A DNA stretch of 64,000 bases. Source: Nocardiopsis_B sediminis. Its GTDB lineage: Bacteria; Actinomycetota; Actinomycetes; Streptosporangiales; Streptosporangiaceae. A program made the translations under genes and the position numbers. Numbering within the stretch: position 1 is the stretch's first letter; every line of letters begins with the position of its first letter. Of this stretch, positions 42,615 to 51,787 are shown piece after piece. The notes below the pieces were generated by a model. It saw only the letters and a program-made list of their open reading frames with translations. It was not told the DNA's origin and ran no database searches. The stretch is from NCBI RefSeq assembly GCF_042650565.1, contig NZ_JBHSBH010000005.1:62001-126000 (forward strand), read 5' to 3'.

Positions 42615-43019
42615 CTACTCTTCGGACCCGGACCCGGACCCCGCCGCCGACGCGTTGTCGGGGTCGATGAGGACCGCGAGCTCGTAGGCGGTCAGCACGG
42701 AGTCGTCCTCGGTGTCCTTGAACCGGATCTCGGCCTCCTCCAACCTGGTGTCCAGCCCTTCGAAATGGTCGATCAGGATGTTGATCTCGTCGCGCATCTT
42801 CGCCACGGAGCCGTTAACGGACTTGGCGAACTTGCCCGCAGCAGGGAAGATGGCCGGGTTCCCGGCGCGGATGCCGTAGATCGTGGTCTCGCTCTCCCCG
42901 TCGTCGATGTAGGCCTCCAGGGTGGTCTTCTGCTTCTGGAGGTCCTCCAGCATCGGGAGGACGTTGGTCTTCCGGAACTCGCGCAGGTAGCCGAAGGTGA
43001 TCTCGGTGCTCTCCGCCAT
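42615..43019 (-). CDS. Helical ESX-operon protein, unknown function
   Basis: 134 aa from ATG 43019 (MAESTEITFGYL), with a GAGGAG ribosome site; an upstream in-frame start 15 bases earlier is less likely because it would overlap that site. The protein is nearly all helix, acidic at the C-terminus, with a Ser/Gly-rich tail. No Cys, signal peptide or membrane segment. Its place between Esx genes and the large repeat protein suggests a chaperone or secreted partner. No family was recognised. Confidence 0.75.
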   Translation of the reverse strand: MAESTEITFGYLREFRKTNVLPMLEDLQKQKTTLEAYIDDGESETTIYGIRAGNPAIFPAAGKFAKSVNGSVAKMRDEINILIDHFEGLDTRLEEAEIRFKDTEDDSVLTAYELAVLIDPDNASAAGSGSGSEE

Positions 43020-43119
43020 GCTCGCTCTCCTCACTCTCCGGTGCCGGGGTCCGGTTCCGGGGCCGACGGCGGTCGGCCCCGGACCGGTGGTGTGCGCGCC
43101 CGCCTTCGGCGGGCGGCGG

Positions 43120-43419
43120 CTACATGTTCTGCGAGACCCATTCCATCGACAGCTTGTTGTCGGTGTTCTTGTAGTTCTCGCGGATGAAGTTCAGCGCCTG
43201 CTCGGCCTGGGTGAGCAGGAACTCCATGTCCTGCACGTTGAGCTGCCACTGCGCCATCTTGGCGTCGTAGTTGTCGGCCGTGGAACCGTCGAGCTCGCTG
43301 CGGACCGTGTTCATCTGCGTTTGCAGGTCTTGGAGGGAGTTGCGGATGTCCTGGGTACGTTGGCGCAGGTCCATGGCGGACTCGTCCATGCCCGCATAAA
43401 TGACGGAGAAATCGCTCAT
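43120..43419 (-). CDS. Esx/WXG100-family secreted protein
   Basis: 99 aa, two helices around a central turn where W-Q-L stands in place of W-x-G. The C-terminus carries YKNTD (Y83-D87), a clean YxxxD type VII export motif. It starts at ATG 43419. With the 107-aa WXG protein just upstream it probably forms the Esx heterodimer of this system: one partner with W-x-G, one with the export motif. This pairing is inferred from order and size. Confidence 0.85.
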   Translation of the reverse strand: MSDFSVIYAGMDESAMDLRQRTQDIRNSLQDLQTQMNTVRSELDGSTADNYDAKMAQWQLNVQDMEFLLTQAEQALNFIRENYKNTDNKLSMEWVSQNM

Positions 43420-43492
43420 CGTCGGCTGCCTCGTTTCGATTCCGGGGCCGCCCCGACGGGCGGCCGGGTTCAGGAGGAGGGGGTCCGGCCGG

Positions 43493-43816
43493 TCAGGCGG
43501 ACTGGTTGGGGTTGAGCTGGTTCATCCAGGAGTTGGAGGTGACGAGGTTCTCGTCCTCCAGGTTCAACATGCCGCGCGTGGTGCCGCCGAAGACGCCGAT
43601 CATTTCGTTCATGCCGTTGACGATGAGCCGCAGCTCCTCCAGCCACTTGACCAGCGCGGTCTCATAGCCCTGCTCCGCACCGCCCTTCCAGGACGACTTC
43701 AGGGTGTCGCGCAGGTGGTCGACCTTGGTGTAGACGGCGTTGCACTCGCTGTACGCCTCCTCCATGGCCAACCGGCCCGTGGTCATCCCGCGTTCGGTAC
43801 TGGTGGTCAAACTCAT
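43493..43816 (-). CDS. WXG100-family protein (ESAT-6-like)
   Basis: 107 aa. ATG 43816 was chosen over GTG 43822 because the AGGAG ribosome site lies 8 bases before the ATG but only 2 before the GTG. W43-K-G45 is a true W-x-G turn between two helices, inside S-S-W-K-G-G-A-E-Q-G-Y. It lies between eccB and the 99-aa Esx protein in one operon and is the expected heterodimer partner of the latter. Confidence 0.88.
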   Translation of the reverse strand: MSLTTSTERGMTTGRLAMEEAYSECNAVYTKVDHLRDTLKSSWKGGAEQGYETALVKWLEELRLIVNGMNEMIGVFGGTTRGMLNLEDENLVTSNSWMNQLNPNQSA

Positions 43817-43873
43817 GTCCACCGCTCCTTTCTGTTCATGGGGTGCACGACCCCTATCGCTGTGGTGGTGTGG

Positions 43874-45337
43874 TCAGGTTCCCTCCTGCTCGCCGCATCC
43901 GCCCGCGGCGGGCGGAGCGGCCGTCGCCGGGACCGGCTGGGCGGCGGCCTCGGCCGACAGCACCGGCCCGGTGGGCAGCAGGCGCAGCAGGGAGGTGGGC
44001 ACGGGGGAAGCGTCGCCGACCTGGTAGCCCAGCTGTTCGGCCGCCTCGACCGACGGCACCGGGTACTTCGCGGCGGCGTCGGTCACCAGGTAGTAGGTGC
44101 CTTCGGCGGCCGTCCCCCCGGCCGGCTGGGCGCGGGTGAGCGCGCCGGTTCCGGCGGGGATGCCGATGAGGTCGGCGGTGGGGCAGCCGTGGGCGATGTC
44201 GGCCCGGTCCTGGACCGGCCAGGCGTTCACGGCCTCCAGCGGTTGCAGGATGAGCTGGGCTCCGCCGTCGCCGGAGACGCGCATGCACGGGGCCTGGCCG
44301 CGGGTCGAGACCAGATCGGGCGGGGCCGCGGGCAGCCCTTCGTCGGTCGCCGTGGCGTTCTCGGCCAGGTTGCCCTGGACCTGCCCGGCGCTCAGCTCGG
44401 CGGGTTCGGGGTCGGCGTCGCCGTAGGCGTCGTCGGTGATGCGGGCGTCGGCGAGGGCCAGCCGGGCCTGGGTCGCGCTGACCGGGACCAGGCCGCCGCC
44501 GCCCAGCAGGTAGTACTGGTCGCCCTCGCCGTCGCCGCGCACCACGAACACCTGGCCGGTGGTGCTCCGCTGACCGCCGATGGCGGGGCCCTGCTCGCCC
44601 GCGCCGCCGGGGACCTCGGGGGCGGTGAGGTCGGGGCCGGCGGGGACGGAGTCGAGGAAGGCACGGGTGACGTCCAGCGCGGGGCTGGTGCCGTAGCCGA
44701 GCGCCTGGAGGGCGCCGTTCTCCTCGTCGAAGCGCAGCCGGGTGCCGTTCCAGAGCAGGTAGTGGTCGTCGTCGGGGCCTGCGGCCAGCACCGCGGCCTC
44801 GGGGGGCAGGGCGCCGGCGTCGGGGGCGGTGTCGACGGACAGGGCGGTGCGCGGCCCGCCGTCCTCCTCGGCCGGAGGTACCGCGCACACCCTCCAGAAG
44901 ACGGAGGCCATGCCCTCGGGGTCGGGCAGGGAGTCGGGTGCGCCGGGGATGCCCACGGGGCCGCCCTTGGGGACCCCGGCCAGCGATTCGGCGCTGACGG
45001 AGCGCACCTGGATCTGGCTGCCCTGGACCAGCCGCGCCGAGGCGTAGTTGGCGACGGGGCGCAGCACACCGCCGGAGTAGAGGTAGGTGGCGCCGCTGTC
45101 CTTGTCGAGCACGAGCGTGCCCTCGTTGCGCCAGGAGGTGTTGCCGCCGGGGAAGATCAGCCCCCACACCAGGAACCCCACGCACAGCAGCGCGCCGATG
45201 GCCAGCCCGATGAAGGCTCCGCGGCGGGTGCGCTGCATGGGGGCGTCGATGGCGTCGGGGTCCGCCTCCAGCATGGCGGTGCCCAGGCGGCCCACCATGA
45301 AGTTGTGGGCGACGACCTGGTCGCGTCGGGTCTGCAT
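43874..45337 (-). CDS. eccB: Type VII secretion membrane protein EccB
   Basis: 487 aa. EccB is a bitopic subunit of the ESX core complex with a large extracytoplasmic domain of internal repeats. Here a cytoplasmic N-terminus starts MQTRRDQVVAHNFMVGR, a hallmark of the family. One membrane helix lies at about 40-62, followed by an approximately 425-residue domain with repeat-type strands (for example L-V-P-V-S-A-T-Q-A-R-L-A-L-A-D) and two Cys (C-M-R-V and H-G-C-P-T) that could form the conserved disulfide. It starts 3 bases after the eccD stop, so translation is probably coupled. Confidence 0.95.
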   Translation of the reverse strand: MQTRRDQVVAHNFMVGRLGTAMLEADPDAIDAPMQRTRRGAFIGLAIGALLCVGFLVWGLIFPGGNTSWRNEGTLVLDKDSGATYLYSGGVLRPVANYASARLVQGSQIQVRSVSAESLAGVPKGGPVGIPGAPDSLPDPEGMASVFWRVCAVPPAEEDGGPRTALSVDTAPDAGALPPEAAVLAAGPDDDHYLLWNGTRLRFDEENGALQALGYGTSPALDVTRAFLDSVPAGPDLTAPEVPGGAGEQGPAIGGQRSTTGQVFVVRGDGEGDQYYLLGGGGLVPVSATQARLALADARITDDAYGDADPEPAELSAGQVQGNLAENATATDEGLPAAPPDLVSTRGQAPCMRVSGDGGAQLILQPLEAVNAWPVQDRADIAHGCPTADLIGIPAGTGALTRAQPAGGTAAEGTYYLVTDAAAKYPVPSVEAAEQLGYQVGDASPVPTSLLRLLPTGPVLSAEAAAQPVPATAAPPAAGGCGEQEGT

Positions 45338-45340
45338 CGC

Positions 45341-46741
45341 TCAGCCCCCGATCCCGCGGAGCAGGCCGAACACGCCGAGGTTGCCGAGGACCAGGCACAC
45401 CATGGCGATGGCGGCGAGGAGCTGGATGATCTCGGCGGCGCGGCCCCAGTGGGGCAGGAGGCGCTTGCCGGGGACGTTCCACGCCAGCACGGTGAGGGCC
45501 GCGGCGACGGAGAGGACGCCGAGCAGGGCCAGCAGCCGCCACAGGGTGCCGGTGTCGGCGACGGCGGCGATGACGATGAGGGCGAGGCCGGCGCAGGCGG
45601 GCGCGACGAGGTAGAGCTTCTGCCAGGCGCTGGTGAGTCCGCGGCTCTGGAGCAGCAGGACCAGGGCGACCACCACGCCGAGGGTGGCCGGCAGCCAGCC
45701 GGGGCCCAGGGCGAGGATGAGCAGGGCCACCGCCTGGACCGCGCCGGTGGCGGCGAGCACCGCCCCCTGGTAGCTGTCGGCCAGCGCGGTGCGGTCGAGG
45801 ACGTCGCGGGCGGGGTGGGGATCGATGCCCTCTTGGAGCTGCTGGGGGTTGTTCGGCAGCGGGGGCAGCTTCAGCCCGGAAATGCGGAAGCCGATGGCGG
45901 GGGCGAAGGTGCCCAGCAGGATCGCGAGGGCGGAGGCGGCCCCGGCGATGCCGGTCATGGTCAGGCCCGGCGCGAACATCAGCGTCGCCGCCGAGACCAC
46001 CCCGAAGACCTCGAAGACGATGAGGCCGGCGAAGAACGGGACAGAGCCGGCGACGGCCGCCAGCCCGAGGACGGTCGCCCCGGCGCCTGCCATGCAGGCC
46101 GCCAGCGCGCGGGCGCCCAGGAGGGGGATCCCGGGGTCGCCCGAGGGGATGGCGGCCCCGGCCAGGCCCATGTAGAGGACGCCGGCGGCGGCCAGGCCGG
46201 TCGCGGCGGTGAGGTCGCCCATGGCGCGGGAGGCGGCCGCGGCGCCCAGGAGCAGGACGACCGCGGCGCCGGCGGCGATCAGGGCGGTGAGCCCGTTCAT
46301 GCCGCTCATCGCGAGGATGGTGAACCCGGCGAAAAGGGTGAACAGGCCCAGCCCGTGCAGCAGCCGGCGGGTGTAGGTGGGCCGCCAGGCGTCGCTGCGC
46401 TCGGCCATGCCCGTGGCCACGCCGTCGATGAGATCGTCGAAGTGGATGGGCGGGAGCTGGTCGCGGCGCGGGCGCAGGTAGAGGGTCTCGCCGTCGAAGA
46501 GGCCGAGGGTCTGGACGGTGCCGTCCTCCTCCAGCGCGGGCGAGCCGAGCTGCTGGAGGACCCAGCCGTCGTGTTCGAGTCCGCCTTCGTCTAGGTCTTC
46601 GCCGCTGTCGCCCTCGGCGTAGAGGACGATCGTGGGCAGGAGTTCGGCCAGGGGCACGTCGCTGGGGACCGCGATCTCGAAAGTGCGGTCCGGGGCGCGG
46701 ACGACCAGCCGGCACAGGTCGGGGGCAGTGGAGTCGCTCAT
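45341..46741 (-). CDS. eccD: Type VII secretion integral membrane protein EccD
   Basis: 466 aa from ATG 46741. The ubiquitin-like N-terminal domain (residues 1-95, opening C-R-L-V-V-R-A-P-D-R-T-F-E-I-A-V-P) is followed by about 11 membrane helices, the family architecture of the ESX membrane pore component. It is the first gene of the long minus-strand ESX operon and is divergent from eccC, sharing a 327-base control region. Confidence 0.95.
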   Translation of the reverse strand: MSDSTAPDLCRLVVRAPDRTFEIAVPSDVPLAELLPTIVLYAEGDSGEDLDEGGLEHDGWVLQQLGSPALEEDGTVQTLGLFDGETLYLRPRRDQLPPIHFDDLIDGVATGMAERSDAWRPTYTRRLLHGLGLFTLFAGFTILAMSGMNGLTALIAAGAAVVLLLGAAAASRAMGDLTAATGLAAAGVLYMGLAGAAIPSGDPGIPLLGARALAACMAGAGATVLGLAAVAGSVPFFAGLIVFEVFGVVSAATLMFAPGLTMTGIAGAASALAILLGTFAPAIGFRISGLKLPPLPNNPQQLQEGIDPHPARDVLDRTALADSYQGAVLAATGAVQAVALLILALGPGWLPATLGVVVALVLLLQSRGLTSAWQKLYLVAPACAGLALIVIAAVADTGTLWRLLALLGVLSVAAALTVLAWNVPGKRLLPHWGRAAEIIQLLAAIAMVCLVLGNLGVFGLLRGIGG

Positions 46742-47068
46742 CTGGTTCTTACTACTCGGGGAGGAGGCGGAATCACCCGATGGTGCTTGCGCTTGCTACT
46801 CGGGGAGGAGGCGGGGGCCTGCCGAGTCGCAATACACTCGGTGACTGGTAGGAAACCTCATGATTCGACGACCAGCGCAACGGTAACACCGGTCGAAGCG
46901 AAATTGGTATCACGTGGCAATGAATTTTTGTTCGATTGGCTTTGCGCCCGGTTCAGGGGCATAATCCGGATCCCGCCGGGTACAGCGCCCGCGCGTGGAC
47001 CCCCTTCTCGCCTGGCCACCCGCACGGCCGGGCCCACCCCCTGCAACCGCCAGGAGGCGATCGCCGCC
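46742..47068. promoter_or_regulatory. Divergent control region between eccD and eccC, with a 19-base direct repeat
   Basis: This 327-base gap contains the most A/T-rich sequence of the locus (about 46860-46970). Next to eccD an exact 19-base direct repeat, ctactcggggaggaggcgg, occurs at 46752-46770 and 46796-46814, 44 bases apart start to start. It could be a pair of activator/repressor sites for the eccD operon or, on the plus strand, decoy ribosome-site-like sequence. No small gene is apparent. Confidence 0.5.
46936..46965 (+). promoter_or_regulatory. Candidate eccC promoter
   Basis: TTGGCT (46936-46941) and CATAAT (46960-46965) are 18 bases apart, a fair match to a housekeeping sigma promoter, in a locally A/T-rich stretch. 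Transcription would start about 95 bases before the eccC GTG, giving a leader that ends in a perfect AGGAGG near 47052-47057. Confidence 0.4.
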
Positions 47069-50000
47069 GTGAGCACCATCCTCGTCCGCCGGCCGCCCCG
47101 CCGCCCCGGGCCGGATATGCCCGACGGAGAGCTCCAGCTCCAGGAGCCGCCCGAGATCCCCGAAGAGCAGTCGACCATGTCGGCGGTGTTCAACTACCTG
47201 CCGATGGCCATGACCTCGATGGCGATGGTGCTGCTGTTCATCCGGCCCGGAGCCCAGGGCAGCGCGGTCAACACCTTCATGCCCTACGTCGCCGGCGGCA
47301 TGATGCTGCTCGGCGCCGTCGCCATGCTGGTGGGCCAGTACTGGCGCGCCCGCAGCGAGCGCAAGCGCCAGCTCAACGGCGACCGGCGCGACTACCTGCG
47401 CTACCTCACCCAGAGCCGCACCAAGGCGCGCGAGGTCGTCACGGCCCAGCGCGACGCCATGCTGTGGCGGGCTCCCGTCCCCGACGCCCTGTGGTCGCTG
47501 GTGCGCACCTCACGGCTGTGGGAGCGCCGCTCCACCCACGACGACTTCGCCGAGGTCCGGCTCGCGGTGGGCGAGCAGTCGATGCGCATGCGCATCGCAC
47601 CACTGTCCACCAAGCCGGTCGAGGACCTCGAACCGCTCAGCGCACACGCCCTGCGCCGCTTCATCCGCGCCTACGCCACCGTCGAGGACCAGCCCGTCGC
47701 CGTCTACCTGCGCGGATACGCCCGCATCTCCCTTGAGGGCGACGCGGAGGCATCCCGCGCCATGGTGCGCGCCATGATCGGCCAGCTCGCCGTCTTCCAC
47801 GCACACGACGAGCTCCGCATCGCCGTGTGCGTCGCCGACGACCGGCGCGCCGACTGGGACTGGATCAAGTGGCTGCCCCACGCCATGCACCCCACCGAGC
47901 GCGACGGCGCCGGCCCGGTCCGGCTCATCGGCGGCGACCCCGAGGAGCTGGAGCGCATCATCGGCCCCGACCTCGCCGACCGGACCCGCTTCGAGCCCGG
48001 ATCCGCCCCCACGCGCGAAGAGCCCTACACGGTCATCGTCATCGACAGCGGTCAGGGGCAGCAGTCCACCAGGTTCGACTCCGGCGGCTACCGCAACGCC
48101 GTCATCGTGCACATCGACGACCCGCTGCCGTGGGACGGCGCGCCCTTCACCCTCGGGCTGAAGGTGGAACCCGACGCCCTGGAGGTCGTCGGCCAGGACC
48201 ACAGCGGGCGCCGCACCCTCACCCCGCTGGGCCGCCCCGACGCCCTCAGCCCCTCGCGCGCCCAGGCGCTGGCCCGGATGCTGGCCCCCTACCGGATGAG
48301 CATGGCCACCGAGGTGGTCGAGCCGCTGGTCACCGACTTCGAGCTGACGGCGCTGCTGGGCATCTCCAACATGCACACCCACGACACCGAGCGGATGTGG
48401 GGCGAGCTGCGCCCCGGGTCGAAGCTGAGCGTGCCCATCGGCATCGAGGAGAACGGCGCCCCGCTCGAACTCGACCTCAAGGAATCCGCGCTGGGCGGGA
48501 TGGGCCCGCACGGCATGCTCATCGGCGCCACCGGGTCGGGCAAGAGCGAGCTGCTGCGCACCCTCGTGCTGTCGCTGGCGCTCACCCACTCCCCCGAGAC
48601 GCTCAACTTCGTCCTGGTCGACTTCAAGGGCGGCGCGACCTTCATCGGCCTGGACAAGCTGCGCCACACCTCGGCGCTGATCACCAACCTCGCCGACGAG
48701 GTCACGCTGGTCGAGCGCATGCAGGACGCCCTGCACGGCGAGCTGATCCGCCGCCAGGAGCAGCTGCGCGCCGCCGGCAACTTCAGCTCCATCCACGAGT
48801 ACGAGAAGGCCCGCCAGGCCAACCCGGCGATGGAGCCCATGCCCACGCTGTTCGTCGTGGTCGACGAGTTCAGCGAGCTGCTGGCCGCCCACCGCGACTT
48901 CATGGAGCTGTTCGTCATGATCGGGCGCCTGGGCCGCAGCCTGGGGGTGCACCTGCTGCTGGCCTCCCAGCGCCTCGATGAAGGCCGGATCCACCAGCTG
49001 GAGAGCCACCTGTCCTACCGGATCGCGCTGCGCACGTTCTCCGCGATCGAGAGCCGCAGCGTCCTGGGCGTGCCCGACGCCCACCAGCTCCCCCCGGCCC
49101 CCGGCAACGGCTACCTCAAGACCGGCACCGACACGCTGACCCGCTTCAAGGCCGCCTATGTCTCGGGCGCCTACCGGGTGCGCCGGCGCAGCGGCCAGCA
49201 GTCCGCCGCGGCCGCCGAGATCGTCCCCTTCCTCTCCGGCTACGTCGCCGGCCGCGCCCCCCTCCCCGAGCCCGAACCCGTCGCCGCCGAGGTGGAGGAA
49301 GCGGAGGAAGAGACCGAGAGCCTGCTCAACGTCGCCCTGGAGCGCCTGCACGAGACCGGCCCGCCGGCGCGGCGCGTCTGGCTGCCCCCGCTGGACGTGC
49401 CCCCCACCCTCGACGAGCTCTTCGGTATGGTCGGCCGGCCGATCCCCGAGTCCGGCCCCGCGTGGTCTGCGGAGCCGCTGCTGGAGGTCCCGCTGGGCGT
49501 CATCGACCGCCCCTTCGAGCAGCTGCGCCTGCCGCTCAAGGCCGAACTGCTCGGCGCGGGCGGCAACGTCGGCATCGCCGGCGGCCCCCAGAGCGGCAAG
49601 AGCACCATGCTGGTCACCTTCGTGTGCGCGCTGGCCCTCACCAACACCCCTGACCAGGTGCAGTTCTACGCGCTCGACTTCGGCGGCGGCGCGCTCCAGG
49701 CGCTCTCCGGCCTGCCGCACGTGGGCAGCGTCGTCGGGCGGATGGACACCGACCGGATCAACCGGACCGTGTCGGAGATGCTGGAGATCATCACCCACCG
49801 CGAGCAGTTCTTCGCCGCCAACGGGGTCGACTCCATGGCCACCTACCGGCGGCGCCGCGGAGCCGGGGAGTTCGCCGACGAAACCTACGGCGACGTGTTC
49901 CTGGTGATCGACGGCTGGTCCACGATCCGCCAGGACTTCATGGACCTCGTCACCCCGCTCACCCAGATCGCCCAGCGCGGGCTGAGCTACGGCGTCCACC

Positions 50001-51061
50001 TCATCGTCGCCTCCCCCCGCTGGGCCGACATCCAGTCCGGCGTGCGCGACCTGCTGGGGACCCGCTTCGAGCTGCGGCTGGGCGACGCGGTCGACTCCAC
50101 CGTCAACATGCGCAAGGCCCAGACCGTTCCGCGCATCGCGGGCCGCGGCCTCACCCTCGACCAGTACCACTTCCTCACCGGCCTGCCCCGGGCCGACGGC
50201 GTCGGCGACCCCGTCTCGCTGTCGGTGGGCGTCAGCGAGCTGGTCGCCCGGTTGACCGACGCGTGGAGCGGCCCCGGAGCCCCGGCCGTGCGCACCCTGC
50301 CGCCCCGGCTGCTCGCCGCCGAGCTGCCGGCCGCCGAGCGCACCGAGTTCGGCGCCCTGCGCGTCCCCCTCGGCCTGGAGGGGCGGGGCATGCGCCCGTT
50401 CTGGCACGACTTCTCCGCCACCCCGCACCTGCTGGTCGTCGGCGACACCGAGACCGGCAAGACCACGCTGCTGCGGCACATCACCAACGCCATCCGCGAC
50501 CACTACGACGCCGAGAGCGCGCGGGTGGTACTCGTGGACATGCGCCGCCAGCTCTTCGACGCGGTCCCCAAGGAGCAGCAGCTCGGCTACGCGGTGTCGT
50601 CGGAGAGCATGCGGGAGATGATGGGCGCCGCCGCGCACGCCATGAAGGCGCGCATGCCCGGCCCCGACATCACCCCCGACCGGCTGCGCCGCCGCGACTG
50701 GTGGACCGGCCCGGAGCTGTTCATCGTCATCGACGACTACGACCTGGTCTCCGGTTCCAGCGGCGGGAGCCTGCTCGCGCCGATCGTGGAGATGCTCCCC
50801 CAGGCCGCCGACATCGGCATGCACCTCATCGTCGCGCGGGCCGCGGGCGGGTTCGGCCGGGCCACCTCCGACCCCGCCATCCGGACGCTCATCGACAACA
50901 ACACCCCCAGCATCATGCTGTCGAGCCCGCCGTCGGAGGGGGTCATGTTCGGCAACGTGCGCGCCCAGCGCATGGCCCCGGGCCGGGCCCTGTGGATCTC
51001 CCGCCGCGACCCGATCCCCGTCCAGCTCGCGATCGCCGAGGGCATGGAAGACGAGGACTGA
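47069..51061 (+). CDS. eccC: Type VII secretion FtsK/SpoIIIE ATPase EccC (EccCa-EccCb fused)
   Basis: 1330 aa. GTG 47069 was chosen because AGGAGG lies 11 bases upstream and the protein then begins V-S-T-I-L-V-R-R-P-P-R-R, the usual EccC start; the frame is open upstream but codes no conserved sequence. Two membrane helices lie near residues 38-85. Three ATPase domains follow: Walker A GATGSGKS (486-493), GGPQSGKS (838-845) and GDTETGKT (1125-1132). Walker B regions are V-V-V-D-E-F (domain 1), L-V-I-D-G-W (domain 2, no acidic second residue) and I-V-I-D-D-Y (domain 3). It is the motor that recognises export signals and drives secretion. It is transcribed away from the eccD operon. Confidence 0.96.
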   Translation: MSTILVRRPPRRPGPDMPDGELQLQEPPEIPEEQSTMSAVFNYLPMAMTSMAMVLLFIRPGAQGSAVNTFMPYVAGGMMLLGAVAMLVGQYWRARSERKRQLNGDRRDYLRYLTQSRTKAREVVTAQRDAMLWRAPVPDALWSLVRTSRLWERRSTHDDFAEVRLAVGEQSMRMRIAPLSTKPVEDLEPLSAHALRRFIRAYATVEDQPVAVYLRGYARISLEGDAEASRAMVRAMIGQLAVFHAHDELRIAVCVADDRRADWDWIKWLPHAMHPTERDGAGPVRLIGGDPEELERIIGPDLADRTRFEPGSAPTREEPYTVIVIDSGQGQQSTRFDSGGYRNAVIVHIDDPLPWDGAPFTLGLKVEPDALEVVGQDHSGRRTLTPLGRPDALSPSRAQALARMLAPYRMSMATEVVEPLVTDFELTALLGISNMHTHDTERMWGELRPGSKLSVPIGIEENGAPLELDLKESALGGMGPHGMLIGATGSGKSELLRTLVLSLALTHSPETLNFVLVDFKGGATFIGLDKLRHTSALITNLADEVTLVERMQDALHGELIRRQEQLRAAGNFSSIHEYEKARQANPAMEPMPTLFVVVDEFSELLAAHRDFMELFVMIGRLGRSLGVHLLLASQRLDEGRIHQLESHLSYRIALRTFSAIESRSVLGVPDAHQLPPAPGNGYLKTGTDTLTRFKAAYVSGAYRVRRRSGQQSAAAAEIVPFLSGYVAGRAPLPEPEPVAAEVEEAEEETESLLNVALERLHETGPPARRVWLPPLDVPPTLDELFGMVGRPIPESGPAWSAEPLLEVPLGVIDRPFEQLRLPLKAELLGAGGNVGIAGGPQSGKSTMLVTFVCALALTNTPDQVQFYALDFGGGALQALSGLPHVGSVVGRMDTDRINRTVSEMLEIITHREQFFAANGVDSMATYRRRRGAGEFADETYGDVFLVIDGWSTIRQDFMDLVTPLTQIAQRGLSYGVHLIVASPRWADIQSGVRDLLGTRFELRLGDAVDSTVNMRKAQTVPRIAGRGLTLDQYHFLTGLPRADGVGDPVSLSVGVSELVARLTDAWSGPGAPAVRTLPPRLLAAELPAAERTEFGALRVPLGLEGRGMRPFWHDFSATPHLLVVGDTETGKTTLLRHITNAIRDHYDAESARVVLVDMRRQLFDAVPKEQQLGYAVSSESMREMMGAAAHAMKARMPGPDITPDRLRRRDWWTGPELFIVIDDYDLVSGSSGGSLLAPIVEMLPQAADIGMHLIVARAAGGFGRATSDPAIRTLIDNNTPSIMLSSPPSEGVMFGNVRAQRMAPGRALWISRRDPIPVQLAIAEGMEDED

Positions 51062-51092
51062 CCCGGTGGCGCCCACACCCCCTGCCGCGCGC

Positions 51093-51113
51093 GGCGCCCG
51101 CGCCGCGGGCGCC
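51093..51113. terminator. Hairpin between convergent eccC and VOC gene
   Basis: A perfect inverted repeat with 10-base arms (ggcgcccgcg / cgcgggcgcc) and one central base lies 32 bases after the eccC stop and 16 before the stop of the minus-strand VOC gene. There is no T run, as is common for actinobacterial bidirectional terminators. Confidence 0.5.
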
Positions 51114-51128
51114 GGCCAGGGCCCGGCC

Positions 51129-51506
51129 CTACTCCTGGAGCACCGACAGGACGTTGCCCGCAGGGTCGGTGAACCACGCGATGAGCGGCCCGCCGCCCCG
51201 GTACACGCCCGTTTCGTCGATGTCGAAGCCCTCAGGGCGCTCGAACTCGACCCCGCGCTCGGCCAGCTCGGCCACCGCCGCGTCGATGTCGGGCACCGGG
51301 AAGTTCAGCACGGTGAAGGTCGCCGGGACGTGGTCCTTCTTGGGGTAGACGAAGACGTTGGCGCCGCCCGCCAGATGCAGCGCCAGGGATTCGTACTCCT
51401 CGGACGGGCTCGATACCCGCAGCCCCAGGGTCTCCGAGTAGAACTTGCGCGCGGCGGCGATGTCGTCGACCGAGAAACCACTGAAGGCGTTGCTGTTGGC
51501 GAACAT
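51129..51506 (-). CDS. VOC-superfamily (glyoxalase/bleomycin-resistance fold) protein
   Basis: 125 aa from ATG 51506 (MFANSNAFSGFSVDDI), with a GAGGAGGAG ribosome site; longer starts would only add Arg/Pro-rich sequence. Two beta-alpha-beta-beta-beta halves can be seen: A-A-R-K-F-Y-S-E-T-L-G-L in the first and F-T-D-P-A-G-N-V-L-S-V-L-Q near the end, the standard VOC motifs. Substrate unknown. It stands alone between eccC and the mycosin-like gene, unrelated to secretion as far as the sequence shows. Confidence 0.88.
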   Translation of the reverse strand: MFANSNAFSGFSVDDIAAARKFYSETLGLRVSSPSEEYESLALHLAGGANVFVYPKKDHVPATFTVLNFPVPDIDAAVAELAERGVEFERPEGFDIDETGVYRGGGPLIAWFTDPAGNVLSVLQE

Positions 51507-51787
51507 GGACGCTCCTCCTCGTCCGGGCGGCGCGCTCGGGCGCGCGCCGCGGTGGCGACCGCGCCGGGTGCGGCGGCCGGCGCAAGAGGCACGGCTACCC
51601 GCTCCGGGGACGGTCACGCACACGGCCCCCGGACACCCTCCCGCGCCACCGGCACCCTCCGCGCCCCTATGACGCCGGGGCCCGGCGCCGCCACCCCTCC
51701 CGCGGCGGCCGGACCCCGGCCGGGCGCACGACCCGCCCGATCCGCCCCCTCACACCAGGCCCCGCCGGGGCGTAAGGAGCTCCCCCG

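Noticed and set aside
43400..46594. Plus-strand frame of 1,064 codons over eccB/eccD
   Set aside because: Antisense shadow; eccB and eccD are unmistakable on the minus strand.
46787..47068. Longer EccC start at 46787
   Set aside because: The extra residues are not EccC-like and cover the A/T-rich promoter region. AGGAGG precedes GTG 47069.
47510..51076. Minus-strand frame of 1,188 codons over eccC
   Set aside because: Antisense shadow of eccC; no domain seen.
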